A DNA stretch of 64,000 nucleotides from NCBI RefSeq assembly GCF_000372865.1, contig NZ_KB889965.1, positions 269,902-333,901 on the forward strand. Reading direction: 5' to 3'. The DNA comes from Methylosarcina fibrata AML-C10 (GTDB lineage: Bacteria; Pseudomonadota; Gammaproteobacteria; Methylococcales; Methylomonadaceae). Shown piece by piece: positions 1 to 9,617 of the stretch. Both the position numbers and the translations under genes were made by a program. The number at the start of each line of letters is the position of its first letter. Within the stretch, counting starts at the first letter, position 1. The notes below the pieces were generated by a model. The model worked only from the letters and a program-made list of their open reading frames with translations, did no database searches and was not told the DNA's origin.

Positions 1-1
1 G

Positions 2-43
2 GCCGATGCGTTTGATCCGGATGAAAATCGCTATCCCGTTTAA
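2..43 (+). CDS. possible 3' end of an upstream gene
   Basis: The first 14 codons of this frame read ADAFDPDENRYPV and end in TAA at 41-43. An acidic, gap-free tail like this would fit the C-terminus of a gene that starts before the window. Another frame, starting at base 3 and ending at 53, is also open, so the assignment is weak. No function can be given. Confidence 0.2.
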   Translation, partial: ADAFDPDENRYPV

Positions 44-213
44 AAAATTATAGGGGGCCTCTATACGGAAAAAGTTATTATTTCTGAATTAGAGTTTACC
101 GAAGTTACTCGCTTCTGGTATATTCCGTTTTAGCAAGATTATTTGCCAAAAAGACCGGCGTGTTCAACCTAAGCCGGCGATCATAATCGTTTTTTGTGGA
201 GGGGAGTGCTGTC

Positions 214-651
214 ATGACTGAAGGGTTGTTTATTTTAACGACTATTTTTGTGGCTTATGTGGTTTATCAGGTCGTCAACGATCAAAAAATATCCGGCAAA
301 TCCGGCGGCGCGCAGGAAGCCGCAAAAAAGACGGTGCCGGCCGAGCCGCCCAAATCTCAGACAGTTGTAAAAGAGGCCGAGCCCGCTGCTCCCGCGACGG
401 CGGCGGTTGAACCCGCGGCTGAGTCCTCCCATCCGGCAGGCAGAGCCGGCGGTCTGCGCGACCCTAAAACGGGAGAGGTTTCCAATGCTTATACGAACTA
501 CCGCTTTACCAAACGATGGATCAAAGAAGCATTGGTCTCCGAAGGCTTATTGCCTAAAGTGTACAAGAACAACGAACTGGATGCCGATACGGAAGCCAGT
601 ATAAAGGCCGCCTTGGCCATGCTGGAAGCCATGGATAAATACCGCGCCTAG
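214..651 (+). CDS. small membrane-anchored protein of unknown function
   Basis: The protein has 145 residues. An N-terminal hydrophobic segment of about 17 residues (from LFILTTIFV) is followed by an Ala/Pro/Glu-rich linker to about residue 90. A compact C-terminal domain of about 55 residues comes next (SNAYTNYRFTKRWIKEAL, ending EAMDKYRA). I chose the ATG at 214 because GGAGGGG lies 8 bases upstream; an in-frame GTG at 196 has no such site. The layout suggests a single-pass inner-membrane protein that displays a small soluble domain. I do not recognise the family. It stands alone, is followed by a terminator, and converges on pilR. Confidence 0.7.
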   Translation: MTEGLFILTTIFVAYVVYQVVNDQKISGKSGGAQEAAKKTVPAEPPKSQTVVKEAEPAAPATAAVEPAAESSHPAGRAGGLRDPKTGEVSNAYTNYRFTKRWIKEALVSEGLLPKVYKNNELDADTEASIKAALAMLEAMDKYRA

Positions 652-663
652 AACGGGAAAGAA

Positions 664-702
664 AACCAGCAGGTCGGGTCTCTGCTGGTTGATTTATTTT
701 TT
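664..702 (+). terminator. terminator between the convergent membrane-protein gene and pilR
   Basis: The arms AACCAGCAG (664-672) and CTGCTGGTT (682-690) pair perfectly and are followed by GATTTATTTTTT. The opposite strand has a weaker T-rich tail, so the hairpin could also serve pilR. Confidence 0.75.
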
Positions 703-754
703 GAACAGTCTTGTCCGTCAGTCCATTCAAACAAAACCTGAAGATCCCGGCTTT

Positions 755-2098
755 TTAATGATCCAGAGAAAGTTTCTTCAGACGATACCGAAACGACCTG
801 AAAGATAGCCCCAATTGTTTCGCGGCTGCCGTCTTGTTCCACTTGTTTTCTTCCAGAGCCAGTAAAATCGCCTCTTTTTCGATTTTTTCCAGATAATCTT
901 CCAGTGAGCCCAGAGCAGGGTCGTATTTCAGCAGCTCCGAATCCGTATTGGCGCGCAGCGGAAGATTCAGGTCGTCGACCTCGATGCATTTTCCGTCGTA
1001 TAAAGCCAGCGCTCTTTCCAGAATATTTTCCAGTTCGCGAATATTGCCCGGGAATTGGTAGCGCTGCAACGCCGACAAGGCCGAAGGCGAGATGCGCACC
1101 TGATCGGAGCTGTCGTTGCCCGTCAGCTTGGTCAGGATGTGATGGGTCAGTTCAGGTATGTCGGAAGCGCGCTCGCGCAGAGGCGGCACGTGCAGATCGA
1201 TCACGTTGATCCGGTAAAATAGATCTTGCCGGAAACTGCCGTTTTGCACCATTTCCGCCAGATTTTTGTGCGTGGCGCTGAGCAGCCTGACATCGACCGG
1301 AATTTCCAATTGTTCGCCCACCGGCCGGATTTTTTTTTCCTGAATGGCGCGCAGCAATTTGACCTGCAGCGGAGGAGGCAGGTCGGCAATCTCGTCGAGA
1401 AATAAAGTGCCGCCTTCCGCTGCCTGGAACAAGCCTTTTTTATCGGTAACGGCGCCGGTGAAGCTGCCTTTTTTATGACCGAAAAACTCGCTTTCCATCA
1501 GTTCCAGCGGAATGGCGCCGCAGTTGATCGCCACAAACGGTTTTTCGCTGCGCGTACTTTGCTGATGGATCAGCCGGGCCACCAATTCCTTGCCGGATCC
1601 CGATTCCCCCCGGATATAGACGGGAGCCTGGCTGCGCGCCAGTTTTTCGATTTTGGCCCGGATTTCGCGCATCACCATCGAATCTCCGAGCAGGGTATGA
1701 CGGGTGCGCCTTTCCTTGCCCAGCGCCAGATGGGTAAATTTCAGTGCGTTGCCGACCAACTGCCGCAGCACCGTCAAATCGACGGGCTTCGAGATGAAAT
1801 CGAAGGCGCCTTTTTTCATCGCCAGAATGGCCGTATCCATGCTGCCGTGGGCGGTAATGACGGCGACCGGTATCGGACTGGGCGCCGCCTGGATGAAATC
1901 GACCAGTTCCAGCCCATCCCCGTCAGGCAGCCTCAGATCGGTCAGGCAAAGATCGAAAGGTCTTTGCTGCAACAGAGCCTTGGCGCTCGCGACACTGTCC
2001 GCACAGCACGTTTCGACGTCCATCCGGCGCAAAGTGATTTCCAGGAGCTCCCGGATATCGGGTTCGTCATCAACAATCAAGGTTAGCGATTTTCTCAT
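755..2098 (-). CDS. pilR: sigma-54-dependent response regulator PilR
   Basis: This 447-residue protein is an NtrC-type activator. It has a receiver domain at residues 1-120 (acidic pocket VDDEPD, phosphorylation site D54 in CLTDLRLPDG, K104). A sigma-54 AAA+ domain spans about 137-370, with Walker A GESGSGKE at 164-171, sigma-54 contact loop GSFTGA at 211-216 and Walker B LFLDEI. A Fis-type helix-turn-helix ends the protein. The receiver resembles Pseudomonas PilR closely. PilR activates pilA transcription with RpoN. The start codon overlaps the stop of pilS by 4 bases, so the pair is coupled. A matching sigma-54 promoter lies in front of pilA at 19692-19707. Confidence 0.93.
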   Translation of the reverse strand: MRKSLTLIVDDEPDIRELLEITLRRMDVETCCADSVASAKALLQQRPFDLCLTDLRLPDGDGLELVDFIQAAPSPIPVAVITAHGSMDTAILAMKKGAFDFISKPVDLTVLRQLVGNALKFTHLALGKERRTRHTLLGDSMVMREIRAKIEKLARSQAPVYIRGESGSGKELVARLIHQQSTRSEKPFVAINCGAIPLELMESEFFGHKKGSFTGAVTDKKGLFQAAEGGTLFLDEIADLPPPLQVKLLRAIQEKKIRPVGEQLEIPVDVRLLSATHKNLAEMVQNGSFRQDLFYRINVIDLHVPPLRERASDIPELTHHILTKLTGNDSSDQVRISPSALSALQRYQFPGNIRELENILERALALYDGKCIEVDDLNLPLRANTDSELLKYDPALGSLEDYLEKIEKEAILLALEENKWNKTAAAKQLGLSFRSFRYRLKKLSLDH

Positions 2099-3723
2099 AT
2101 TTCAATAATAGTTTGTTCGGCTTCCGTTAATAGCAGCCGAAAACAATTGCGATTATTTTTAGTTAAATAATAACTTAATTTGGCCTGGTTCAGCTCCGCC
2201 AATTCTCGGGAGATATAAAGCCCCAGTCCTGTGCCGGTGGCGGAGGTCGTGAAAAAAGGCTCGAACAGATGTCTGACGTGATCATGGCGAATGGCCGGCC
2301 CGTTATCGATTACGTCGATACAGCTCATATGCCGGCTTTTATAGCAGCACAGCCGGATCGGGCCTTCTTCGGGTTTGCCGTATTTCAGGGCATTCTGGCA
2401 AAGATTGTCCATGATCTGTTTCAGATGTCCCGCATCGATGCAGGCGTTCAGGTCGTTGTTCGGAATATCCAGCCTGAAGACCTTGATATTGACGCCGTGT
2501 TCGAGATGGAAATTTTTCAGATAATGATCCAGCCAGTCGGCCAACTGGATTTTTTCGCGGCGGGAAGCGCTTCGCCGGGAAAGCATTAAAATGTCCTCGA
2601 TGATTTGATTCATTCGGTTCGAATTGGTCCTGATAATTTCCACCAGACGCTGATCTTCGCGCGATATTCCGGCGTTTTCCGAAAGCAGTTGCCCGGCATG
2701 GCTGATCGCTCCCAGCGGGTTTCGTATTTCGTGGGCGATGCTGGCGGTCAGCCGTCCCAGGGAAGCCAGCTTGTTTTGCTGTAGCCGTTGATTATAGAGA
2801 AGGATGTCTTCGAGAATAAGCATATAATAATGCTCTTTCCTGGCAGGGAGCGACATGAACCGTATTTGAATTTCGGCCTGACCGTAAAATTGCAAAAGAA
2901 CCTGATCCTGATCGGGATTCTTCAGCCAGTTCCGGAAAGCCGATGACAGGGGTATGGAAATCTCGCCCAGACGACGGGGCGCGGCAGGCAAATTCACCAG
3001 GCGCAAGGAGGCCTCGTTGGCCATCTGGATGGACTCTTCCTGATTGGTGATGATGATCCCGGATTGCAGATGATGGATAATGTACTGGTTCAACTCTTCC
3101 AGATTGGTTATGGTTTGTTTCTGTTGGTCGGCCAGTTGCAGAATCTGTTCGCTTCGTTTGGCAAAGGCATGGGAGACGAGAGCAATCGCCAGATAGGCTC
3201 CTCCCATCATGCCCGTATAAGTGTAAGAGGTCGTCTGCAGAATCCCTGCATAATCCGAATAAACATGCTCGGTTAGAATGGCCAGGCTGCCGAGAGAGGC
3301 AAACAGCATTGCACAGCGTCCGCCGATCATCAGGCCGCCGGCCGCTATCGAGACGGCCAGCAATATGCCCATGCCGCTGCTGATGCCGCCGCAGGCGTGC
3401 ATGATGACCGTCAGAATGACGATGTCGGTAAAAATCAAGATCTGCGCCTGCGACGCGTAGCCGGTGAGCCGCAAAAAAATGCAAATTCCGGACAAAACGG
3501 TGACGACAAAATAGACCTGGCTGCTGTGGATGTATAGTTCGCGATCGTACGAGCCCAGCAGGGAAGGGCCGATCCGGCCGTAAAATAAAACAAGGAACAG
3601 GCAAGCGAGCAGAGAGCGGTAAACCAGAAAGACCTTAAGCAGGATCCAGGCTTGTTCCGCCGGTATGGCATACCCTTTCGAAAAAGGGCAGGGATGGACG
3701 GTGACTGAAGAAGATTCGGACAT
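2095..3723 (-). CDS. pilS: sensor histidine kinase PilS
   Basis: The protein has 542 residues. About six hydrophobic segments fill roughly residues 25-195, followed by a short coiled region and a PAS-like domain around 210-310. The HisKA box is SIAHEIRNPLGAISHAG, with the phospho-accepting His. The ATPase domain has the N box DNLCQNALKYG and the G boxes DNGPAIR and GTGLGLYISREL. The membrane arrangement and the downstream pilR identify it as PilS, the inner-membrane kinase and phosphatase of PilR. In Pseudomonas PilS also senses pilin in the membrane. The gene starts 124 bases from the divergent sucC. Confidence 0.9.
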   Translation of the reverse strand: MSESSSVTVHPCPFSKGYAIPAEQAWILLKVFLVYRSLLACLFLVLFYGRIGPSLLGSYDRELYIHSSQVYFVVTVLSGICIFLRLTGYASQAQILIFTDIVILTVIMHACGGISSGMGILLAVSIAAGGLMIGGRCAMLFASLGSLAILTEHVYSDYAGILQTTSYTYTGMMGGAYLAIALVSHAFAKRSEQILQLADQQKQTITNLEELNQYIIHHLQSGIIITNQEESIQMANEASLRLVNLPAAPRRLGEISIPLSSAFRNWLKNPDQDQVLLQFYGQAEIQIRFMSLPARKEHYYMLILEDILLYNQRLQQNKLASLGRLTASIAHEIRNPLGAISHAGQLLSENAGISREDQRLVEIIRTNSNRMNQIIEDILMLSRRSASRREKIQLADWLDHYLKNFHLEHGVNIKVFRLDIPNNDLNACIDAGHLKQIMDNLCQNALKYGKPEEGPIRLCCYKSRHMSCIDVIDNGPAIRHDHVRHLFEPFFTTSATGTGLGLYISRELAELNQAKLSYYLTKNNRNCFRLLLTEAEQTIIEI

Positions 3724-3847
3724 CTTGAATAATAATGAATGGCGTTTTGCCGGGACTTCGTTAGAATAATCGTTTTTTAATCATAGCATCGATGAGACGA
3801 CTTGAGAAAAATCCACGCCGGGCGGACCGGTCTACCAGGAGCGATGA

Positions 3848-5014
3848 ATGAATATCCATGAATATCAAGCAAAACAGTTGTTTCGAAATTACGGAATACC
3901 TGTTCCCGCCGGAAATCAAGCGGCGACGCCGGAGCAGGCGGAACAGATTGCCGGAGAATTGGGCGGCGACGGATGGGTGGTCAAGGCTCAAATTCATGCC
4001 GGCGGCCGGGGCAAGGCCGGAGGAGTCAAGCTGGCCGAACAGATTTCCCAGGTGGCGGATTTCAGCCGGGACTTGTTGGGCAAGCGCCTGGCCACCGTGC
4101 AGACCGATAAGGCCGGTTTGCCCGTCAATTCGCTGCTGATCGAGAAAACCTATCCGATCCAACGGGAGCTTTATCTGAGTCTGCTGATCGACCGCGGCAG
4201 CGAGCGAATGATTTTCATCGCTTCGGCGGCGGGAGGCATGGATATCGAAACGGTCGCGCATGAATCGCCGGAACGGATCATTTCACTGACCATCAATCCG
4301 GCCGCCGGCCTGCAGGCCTATCAATGCCGGAAGTGCGCCTATGCGCTGGGTTTGAAGGGTGCACAGGTCAAAGCGCTCGGCGGCATCATGGAAGGCATGG
4401 TCGAGCTGTTCTTGGCCAAGGATGCCAGCCAGATCGAAATCAATCCGTTGATTGAAACGACGGACGGCGAATTGTTCGCCCTCGACGCGAAAATCAATTT
4501 CGACGACAACGCTGTCATGGCTCATCCGGACATTCTGGCCCTGAAAGATTCGGGCCAGGAAGACGCCAAGGAGAACAAGGCCCAGCAATTCGGTTTGAAT
4601 TACATTACGCTCGACGGCACTATCGGCTGCATGGTCAACGGCGCAGGCCTGGCGATGGCGACGATGGATCTGGTCAAGCTGAAAGGCGGCAGGCCGGCCA
4701 ACTTCCTCGACGTCGGCGGCGGCACCAATGTCGAAAAAGTCTGCGAAGCATTCAAACTGATCCTGTCGGACGGCAACGTCAAGGCCGTGCTGGTCAACAT
4801 ATTCGGCGGCATCGTCCAGTGCGACATCATCGCCTCGGGAATTCTGGCGGCCATTAAAGAAGTGCACGTCGCCGTCCCGGTGGTCGTGCGCCTGGAAGGA
4901 ACCAATGCCGAGCAGGGCCGCGCCTTGCTCAACAATACCGGACTTAATCTTTATGCGGCCGACGATCTGGTTCACGCGGCCGAACAGGTGGTTGCGCTGG
5001 CGGAGGCCGTATGA
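3848..5014 (+). CDS. sucC: succinyl-CoA synthetase (ADP-forming) beta subunit
   Basis: The 388-residue length equals that of E. coli SucC. It starts [20 protein letters not shown] and carries an ATP-grasp domain ([19 protein letters not shown]), QIEINPLI, and the C-terminal ligase domain with [11 protein letters not shown]. The enzyme couples succinyl-CoA and succinate to ATP in the TCA cycle, with SucD as partner. Methylotrophs also carry the related malate thiokinase MtkA/MtkB. No serine-cycle neighbour is present, so SucC is preferred. It overlaps sucD by 4 bases (ATGA). Confidence 0.9.
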   Translation: MNIHEYQAKQLFRNYGIPVPAGNQAATPEQAEQIAGELGGDGWVVKAQIHAGGRGKAGGVKLAEQISQVADFSRDLLGKRLATVQTDKAGLPVNSLLIEKTYPIQRELYLSLLIDRGSERMIFIASAAGGMDIETVAHESPERIISLTINPAAGLQAYQCRKCAYALGLKGAQVKALGGIMEGMVELFLAKDASQIEINPLIETTDGELFALDAKINFDDNAVMAHPDILALKDSGQEDAKENKAQQFGLNYITLDGTIGCMVNGAGLAMATMDLVKLKGGRPANFLDVGGGTNVEKVCEAFKLILSDGNVKAVLVNIFGGIVQCDIIASGILAAIKEVHVAVPVVVRLEGTNAEQGRALLNNTGLNLYAADDLVHAAEQVVALAEAV

Positions 5015-5889
5015 GCATTTTGATAGATAAAGAAACGAAAGTGATTTGCCAGGGTTTTACCGGCAAGCAAGGCACCTTCCATTCGCAGCAGGCGCTGGAC
5101 TACGGCACCCGGCTGGTCGGAGGCGTCACGCCCGAGCGGGGAGGGCAAACCCATCTGGGCCTGCCCGTATTCAATACCGTTCAGGAAGCGGTCGACCAAA
5201 CCGGCGCCGATGCCAGCGTTATCTACGTGCCGCCTTTTTATGCGGCCGACGCGATCCTCGAAGCCGTGGACGCCGGCATTAAGCTGATCGTCTGCATCAC
5301 CGAGGGCATTCCCACGCTGCACATGCTGCGCGTCAAGGCCGCGATGGCCGGTACGGACGCTCTATTGATCGGACCCAATTGTCCCGGCGTGATTACGCCG
5401 GGACAATGCAAGATCGGCATCATGCCCGGCAAGATTCACATGCCGGGATCGATCGGCATTGTTTCCAGATCGGGCACTCTGACCTATGAATCCGTGTATC
5501 AGACCAGCCAGGAGGGCCTGGGGCAAAGCACCTGCGTCGGAATCGGCGGCGATCCGATCCACGGCATGAACTTCGTCGACGTACTTCAGCGTTTTCAGCA
5601 AGACGAGCAGACCCAAGGCATCGTCATGGTCGGCGAGATCGGCGGCGGCGAAGAAGAGGATGCGGCCGAATACATCAAGGCCTATGTGACCAAGCCGGTG
5701 GTGGCTTACATCGCCGGTCAGACCGCGCCTCCGGGCAAGCGCATGGGCCATGCGGGCGCCATCGTTACCGGCGGCAAAGGCACCGCCGAAAGCAAGATCG
5801 CCGCATTGAGAGAGGCGGGCGTCGAGGTCGTCAATTCTCCTACCGACATCGGCCGGGCGATCAAGCAGCGGGTATCGGCTTCGAGATAG
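5011..5889 (+). CDS. sucD: succinyl-CoA synthetase alpha subunit
   Basis: The protein has 292 residues and begins [20 protein letters not shown], nearly as in E. coli SucD. A CoA-binding Rossmann domain (residues 1-130, with GGVTPERGG) precedes the ligase domain. The active-site phosphohistidine lies in [11 protein letters not shown] near residue 250. IGPNCPG and SRSGTLTYE are conserved. It is translationally coupled to sucC. Together the two form the heteromeric TCA-cycle enzyme. Substrate choice (succinate or malate) cannot be fixed from sequence alone. Confidence 0.91.
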   Translation: MSILIDKETKVICQGFTGKQGTFHSQQALDYGTRLVGGVTPERGGQTHLGLPVFNTVQEAVDQTGADASVIYVPPFYAADAILEAVDAGIKLIVCITEGIPTLHMLRVKAAMAGTDALLIGPNCPGVITPGQCKIGIMPGKIHMPGSIGIVSRSGTLTYESVYQTSQEGLGQSTCVGIGGDPIHGMNFVDVLQRFQQDEQTQGIVMVGEIGGGEEEDAAEYIKAYVTKPVVAYIAGQTAPPGKRMGHAGAIVTGGKGTAESKIAALREAGVEVVNSPTDIGRAIKQRVSASR

Positions 5890-6025
5890 CGATATCGACG
5901 GTAAACCACGGAATCCGTCGCCGCCGCAGCCAAAACGTTTAGCGGCGATCGATTCTTTCCTTGACCGGCTTTCGCTTTCCGGATCCCGAACTTCCCCCGG
6001 ATTTTCTCCCATACCGAGTTAACGG

Positions 6026-7651
6026 ATGTTATCCCCTTCTTTAAAAATTGCCATCGCGCAAATCAATTTCACGGTCGGCGACATTCCGGCCAACGTCGCC
6101 GCCATCCGGAAGTCGGCCGTCCATGCCCGGGACGAATTGGGCGCCGACATGATCGTTTTTCCCGAACAGATCGTCGTGGGTTATCCTGCCGAAGATCTGT
6201 TGCTGCGCCCCGACTTTATCGCCCAGGCCAATAACGCCGTCTATGAACTGGCGGGCCTGGTCGACGGTATCGCTTTGGTGGTCGGCTATCCGGAGAAGGA
6301 CGGCGACAGGCTCTACAACAGCGCGGCAGTGCTGCATCAGGGCGCGGTCGTGGCCAACTACCGGAAAAGGGCGCTGCCGAATTACGGAGTATTCGACGAA
6401 CAGCGTTATTTTACCGCCGGCGACAAGCCGTGCGTGTTCGAATTCAACGGCGCTTTCATCGGTTTGACGATTTGCGAAGACGTCTGGCATCCCGGCCTCA
6501 TCGCCGCCAACAAGAAGGAAGGCGCCGATCTCTTGTTGACTCTGAACGCCTCGCCGTTCAACTCGGGAAAAATCCACCAGCGCGAGGACGTGGTCTGTTC
6601 CCAGGTCAGGGAAGCCGAAATTCCTCTGGTCTACGTCAATCAGGTCGGCGGCCAGGACGAGCTGATTTTCGACGGTGCCTCGTTCGTCGTGGATCAGCGC
6701 GGCGACGTCGTGTTTCGCGCCGAAGAGTTCAAGGAGCAGATCGGCGTCGTCGAATTCGTCGACCACAAGCCGGTCAAGGGCGCTTGCGCGCCGCTCTATG
6801 CTCACGTCTCCAGCGAATACCGGGCGCTGGTTCTCGGTATCAGGGACTACGTGCGGAAGAACGGATTCAAGGGCGCCTTGCTGGGACTCTCGGGCGGCAT
6901 CGATTCCGCGCTGGTGCTGGCGCTGGCGGTGGATGCGCTCGGCGCAGACCAGGTCGAAGCGGTGTTGATGCCGTCGCGCTACACGCAGGCCATGAGCATC
7001 GAAGACGCGGTCTCGGAAGCGGAGGCTTTGGGCGTGCGCCATCATACGATCTCGATCGAGCCGGCGGTGGCGGCCTTCAACGGCATGCTGGCCGGTCTTT
7101 TCGCCGGCACCGCCAGGGACACGACCGAGGAAAACATCCAGGCCCGTTGCCGTGGCGTCATTCTGATGGCCCTATCGAACAAACAGGGCAAGCTGTTGTT
7201 GACGACCGGCAATAAAAGCGAAATGAGCGTCGGCTACGCCACCCTGTACGGCGACATGGCCGGCGGTTTCGCGCCGATCAAGGACGTGCCCAAGATGCTG
7301 GTTTACCGGTTGGCGAAATACCGCAACCGGATTGCTCCGGTGATTCCGGAACGGGTGCTGACCCGGCCGCCTTCGGCGGAACTGGCGCCCGATCAGGTCG
7401 ACGAAGATTCCCTGCCGCCTTACGACATTCTCGATCCGATCCTGGAGCGTTACGTGGAGCAGGATCAATCGGCGGAGCAGATCATGGCCGCGGGTTACCG
7501 CCGCGAGCACGTGGAAAGAGCCGTTCGTCTGGTCGATCGCAACGAATACAAGCGCCGCCAGGCTCCGCCCGGCATCCGCATCACCACCCGGGCTTTCGGG
7601 CGCGATCGCCGTTATCCGATTACGTCCGGCTACCGGGGCATCAAAGGCTAA
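6026..7651 (+). CDS. nadE: glutamine-dependent NAD+ synthetase
   Basis: The 541 residues contain two domains. The N-terminal nitrilase-type glutaminase (1-260) shows Glu in VFPEQIV, Lys in [10 protein letters not shown] and Cys in [12 protein letters not shown]. The C-terminal synthetase (270-541) has the PP-loop [15 protein letters not shown] and [22 protein letters not shown]. It amidates nicotinate adenine dinucleotide to NAD using ammonia channelled from glutamine. It stands alone after sucD (136-base gap) and converges on mgtE. pncA-pncB at 43.5-45.4 kb supply the salvage arm of the same pathway. Confidence 0.93.
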   Translation: MLSPSLKIAIAQINFTVGDIPANVAAIRKSAVHARDELGADMIVFPEQIVVGYPAEDLLLRPDFIAQANNAVYELAGLVDGIALVVGYPEKDGDRLYNSAAVLHQGAVVANYRKRALPNYGVFDEQRYFTAGDKPCVFEFNGAFIGLTICEDVWHPGLIAANKKEGADLLLTLNASPFNSGKIHQREDVVCSQVREAEIPLVYVNQVGGQDELIFDGASFVVDQRGDVVFRAEEFKEQIGVVEFVDHKPVKGACAPLYAHVSSEYRALVLGIRDYVRKNGFKGALLGLSGGIDSALVLALAVDALGADQVEAVLMPSRYTQAMSIEDAVSEAEALGVRHHTISIEPAVAAFNGMLAGLFAGTARDTTEENIQARCRGVILMALSNKQGKLLLTTGNKSEMSVGYATLYGDMAGGFAPIKDVPKMLVYRLAKYRNRIAPVIPERVLTRPPSAELAPDQVDEDSLPPYDILDPILERYVEQDQSAEQIMAAGYRREHVERAVRLVDRNEYKRRQAPPGIRITTRAFGRDRRYPITSGYRGIKG

Positions 7652-7682
7652 AGTCGAACGCCGAGGGCGAAAGCAGAGCGTA

Positions 7683-9128
7683 TTATTTCAACAAAAACAC
7701 GCTGGCCAAGGCCAAAAAGATGAAGAAACCCATCGCATCGGTCAGGGAGGTCAGCATGACGCTGGTACCGACCGCAGGATCCTTGCCGAATTTATGGCGC
7801 AGCAAGGGAATGGCCAAGCCTACGATCACTGCGAACAGAAGATTGATGAACATGGCCATCGCCATCACTCCGGCCAGCGCCGGGTTCTGATAGAGGAGAT
7901 AAACCACGAGTCCCACCAACAGCCCGAACAGCGTGCCGTTGAGCATGGCAAGGCAGAGTTCCTTTTTGATCAGGCGCCTGACGTTGATCGGCGTGATTTG
8001 CCCGAGCGCCAGCGAACGGATGATCAGCATGCTGGTTTGATTGCCGGTATTGCCGCCGGTGGCGGCGATGATCGGCGTCAGCGAGGCCAGCGCGACCAGT
8101 TGCAGAATGGTATCTTCGAACAGGCCGATGATCCGGGTCGAGATGAAGGCGGTGACGATGTTGATCAAAAGCCAGCTCCAGCGGTTTCTCGCGCTTTTCC
8201 AGATGCTGGAAAACAAATCCTCCTCTTCCTCGACGCCCGCCTGGATCAACAGGTCTTCGTCGCTTTCTTCGCGGATGAAATCGAGAATGCTGTCGACGCA
8301 AAGACGGCCCTGCAGGACGCCCTGATGGTCGACCACCGGCGCCGAAATCAGATCGTAGCGTTCGAAGGCGCGGGAGGCTTCCGAAGTTTCCTGATCCACC
8401 CGGAACTGAACGAAATCGGTGACCATCACTTCCGATACATAATGCGCCGGGGAGTGGGTCAGCAGACGGGGTAACGGCAAAATGCCCTTGACGACGTTGT
8501 TCTGGTCGACCACGAACAGCTTGTCGGTGTGGCTGGGCAGTTTGCCCAGTTTGCGAATGTACGCGGAGACCGCTTTCAGCGTCAGGTCTTCGCGGATGGC
8601 GATCATGCCGAAATCCATCAGTGCGCCGACCTGATTTTCCGGAAAGGCCAGGACGGTGTTGAGATGCCTGCGTTCCTGGCTGTTCAGGGAACGGAGTATC
8701 TTCAACATCGCTCTTTTGGGAAGGTCGGCGGCGATGTCGGCAATTTCGTCGGTGTCGAGTTTGCCGGCCACGCTGGCCAGATCTTCGGTTTCCATGCCGG
8801 AAATCAGCGTTTGCCGCACCGCATCCGAGACTTCCAGCAACACCTGGCCGTCCTGGGTCGATTTGATCGCGTCCCAGACGACTTTGCGCTGATCCAGAGG
8901 CAAGGATTCCAGGATGAAGGCGACGTCCGCCGGGTGCAAATCCTCGAATTTTTCCTGAAGCCGGGTCTGATGCTGCTTGTGCAGTACGGTTTCGACCAGG
9001 TCGTAATTGGTTGCCGGGCCTCTCTGCAGCAGGGATCTTTCCAGTTGCTGTTTTTCCAGCAGCGTGATCACGTCCTGAATTTGCTGCAGCAGGAACTGCA
9101 TGGGGCTCAATTTGTCAGCGGATTCCAT
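7683..9128 (-). CDS. mgtE: magnesium transporter MgtE
   Basis: From the ATG at 9128 the protein has 481 residues. The cytoplasmic N domain is built of helical repeats (LHPADVAFILESLP, DEIADIAADLP). Two CBS domains follow (about 190-310), then five membrane helices with the MgtE signature TPIIAATGGNTGNQTSML, whose Asn/Gly-rich loop lines the pore. The CBS and N domains sense cytosolic Mg2+ and gate the channel. A TTG 31 codons upstream is in frame but encodes a Pro-rich leader not expected in the family. No clear ribosome site precedes either start. Confidence 0.9.
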   Translation of the reverse strand: MESADKLSPMQFLLQQIQDVITLLEKQQLERSLLQRGPATNYDLVETVLHKQHQTRLQEKFEDLHPADVAFILESLPLDQRKVVWDAIKSTQDGQVLLEVSDAVRQTLISGMETEDLASVAGKLDTDEIADIAADLPKRAMLKILRSLNSQERRHLNTVLAFPENQVGALMDFGMIAIREDLTLKAVSAYIRKLGKLPSHTDKLFVVDQNNVVKGILPLPRLLTHSPAHYVSEVMVTDFVQFRVDQETSEASRAFERYDLISAPVVDHQGVLQGRLCVDSILDFIREESDEDLLIQAGVEEEEDLFSSIWKSARNRWSWLLINIVTAFISTRIIGLFEDTILQLVALASLTPIIAATGGNTGNQTSMLIIRSLALGQITPINVRRLIKKELCLAMLNGTLFGLLVGLVVYLLYQNPALAGVMAMAMFINLLFAVIVGLAIPLLRHKFGKDPAVGTSVMLTSLTDAMGFFIFLALASVFLLK

Positions 9129-9617
9129 AAGGCAAAGGGTCGGGATGGGTTGGGTTGGCTCGGGCTCGATAAGAATTGGGATCAGCTCATCCGGATAACG
9201 TTTCCAAGGCGATGCGAGCAAGAATTTCCGGCTGCGATTACTGGATTATTATAAGCTATCGGGCATGACCGTTATCGGTAAAAAGCTTTCGCAACGGAGG
9301 ATTCACGGCCTTTTTTTTCATTGCCGATAACGGTTAGTCCCGCGGCCTGGGCGTTGGGTTGCAATCTTTTTATCCGATCGTCGAACCGGTCCGAAGAAAC
9401 AGGCGCTTGTTCCCTCCGGAGCCGGCGACTTGAGTGGAACCGGCCTTCCGCCGCCAACCCGGACGGGTCTATACTTCCTCTCGCTTGATCATCAATCGAT
9501 TCCGGACAGGGCGTTGAGTTCGCTCATCCGTGTAATAAGGCCCCGGATGAAATTCATTGATTTCAAGCAAAATGAACTTATAGTAAGCGCCACATTATCA
9601 ACTATCAGGAGCCAAAC
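9129..9617 (+). other. intergenic region between divergent mgtE and the DUF475 gene
   Basis: These 489 bases hold the leader of mgtE on one strand and the promoter of the DUF475 gene on the other. I see no convincing gene. I looked for an M-box or a yybP-ykoY-type leader and found neither motif. Confidence 0.6.
9557..9584 (+). promoter_or_regulatory. sigma-70-like promoter of the DUF475 gene
   Basis: TTGATT (9557-9562) and TATAGT (9579-9584) are separated by 16 bases. They lie 33 bases before the start codon at 9618. The ribosome site AGGAG sits between. Confidence 0.5.

Noticed and set aside
9440-9617. Manganese (yybP-ykoY) riboswitch before the DUF475 gene
   Set aside because: TerC-like genes often carry one, but the conserved core blocks are absent.
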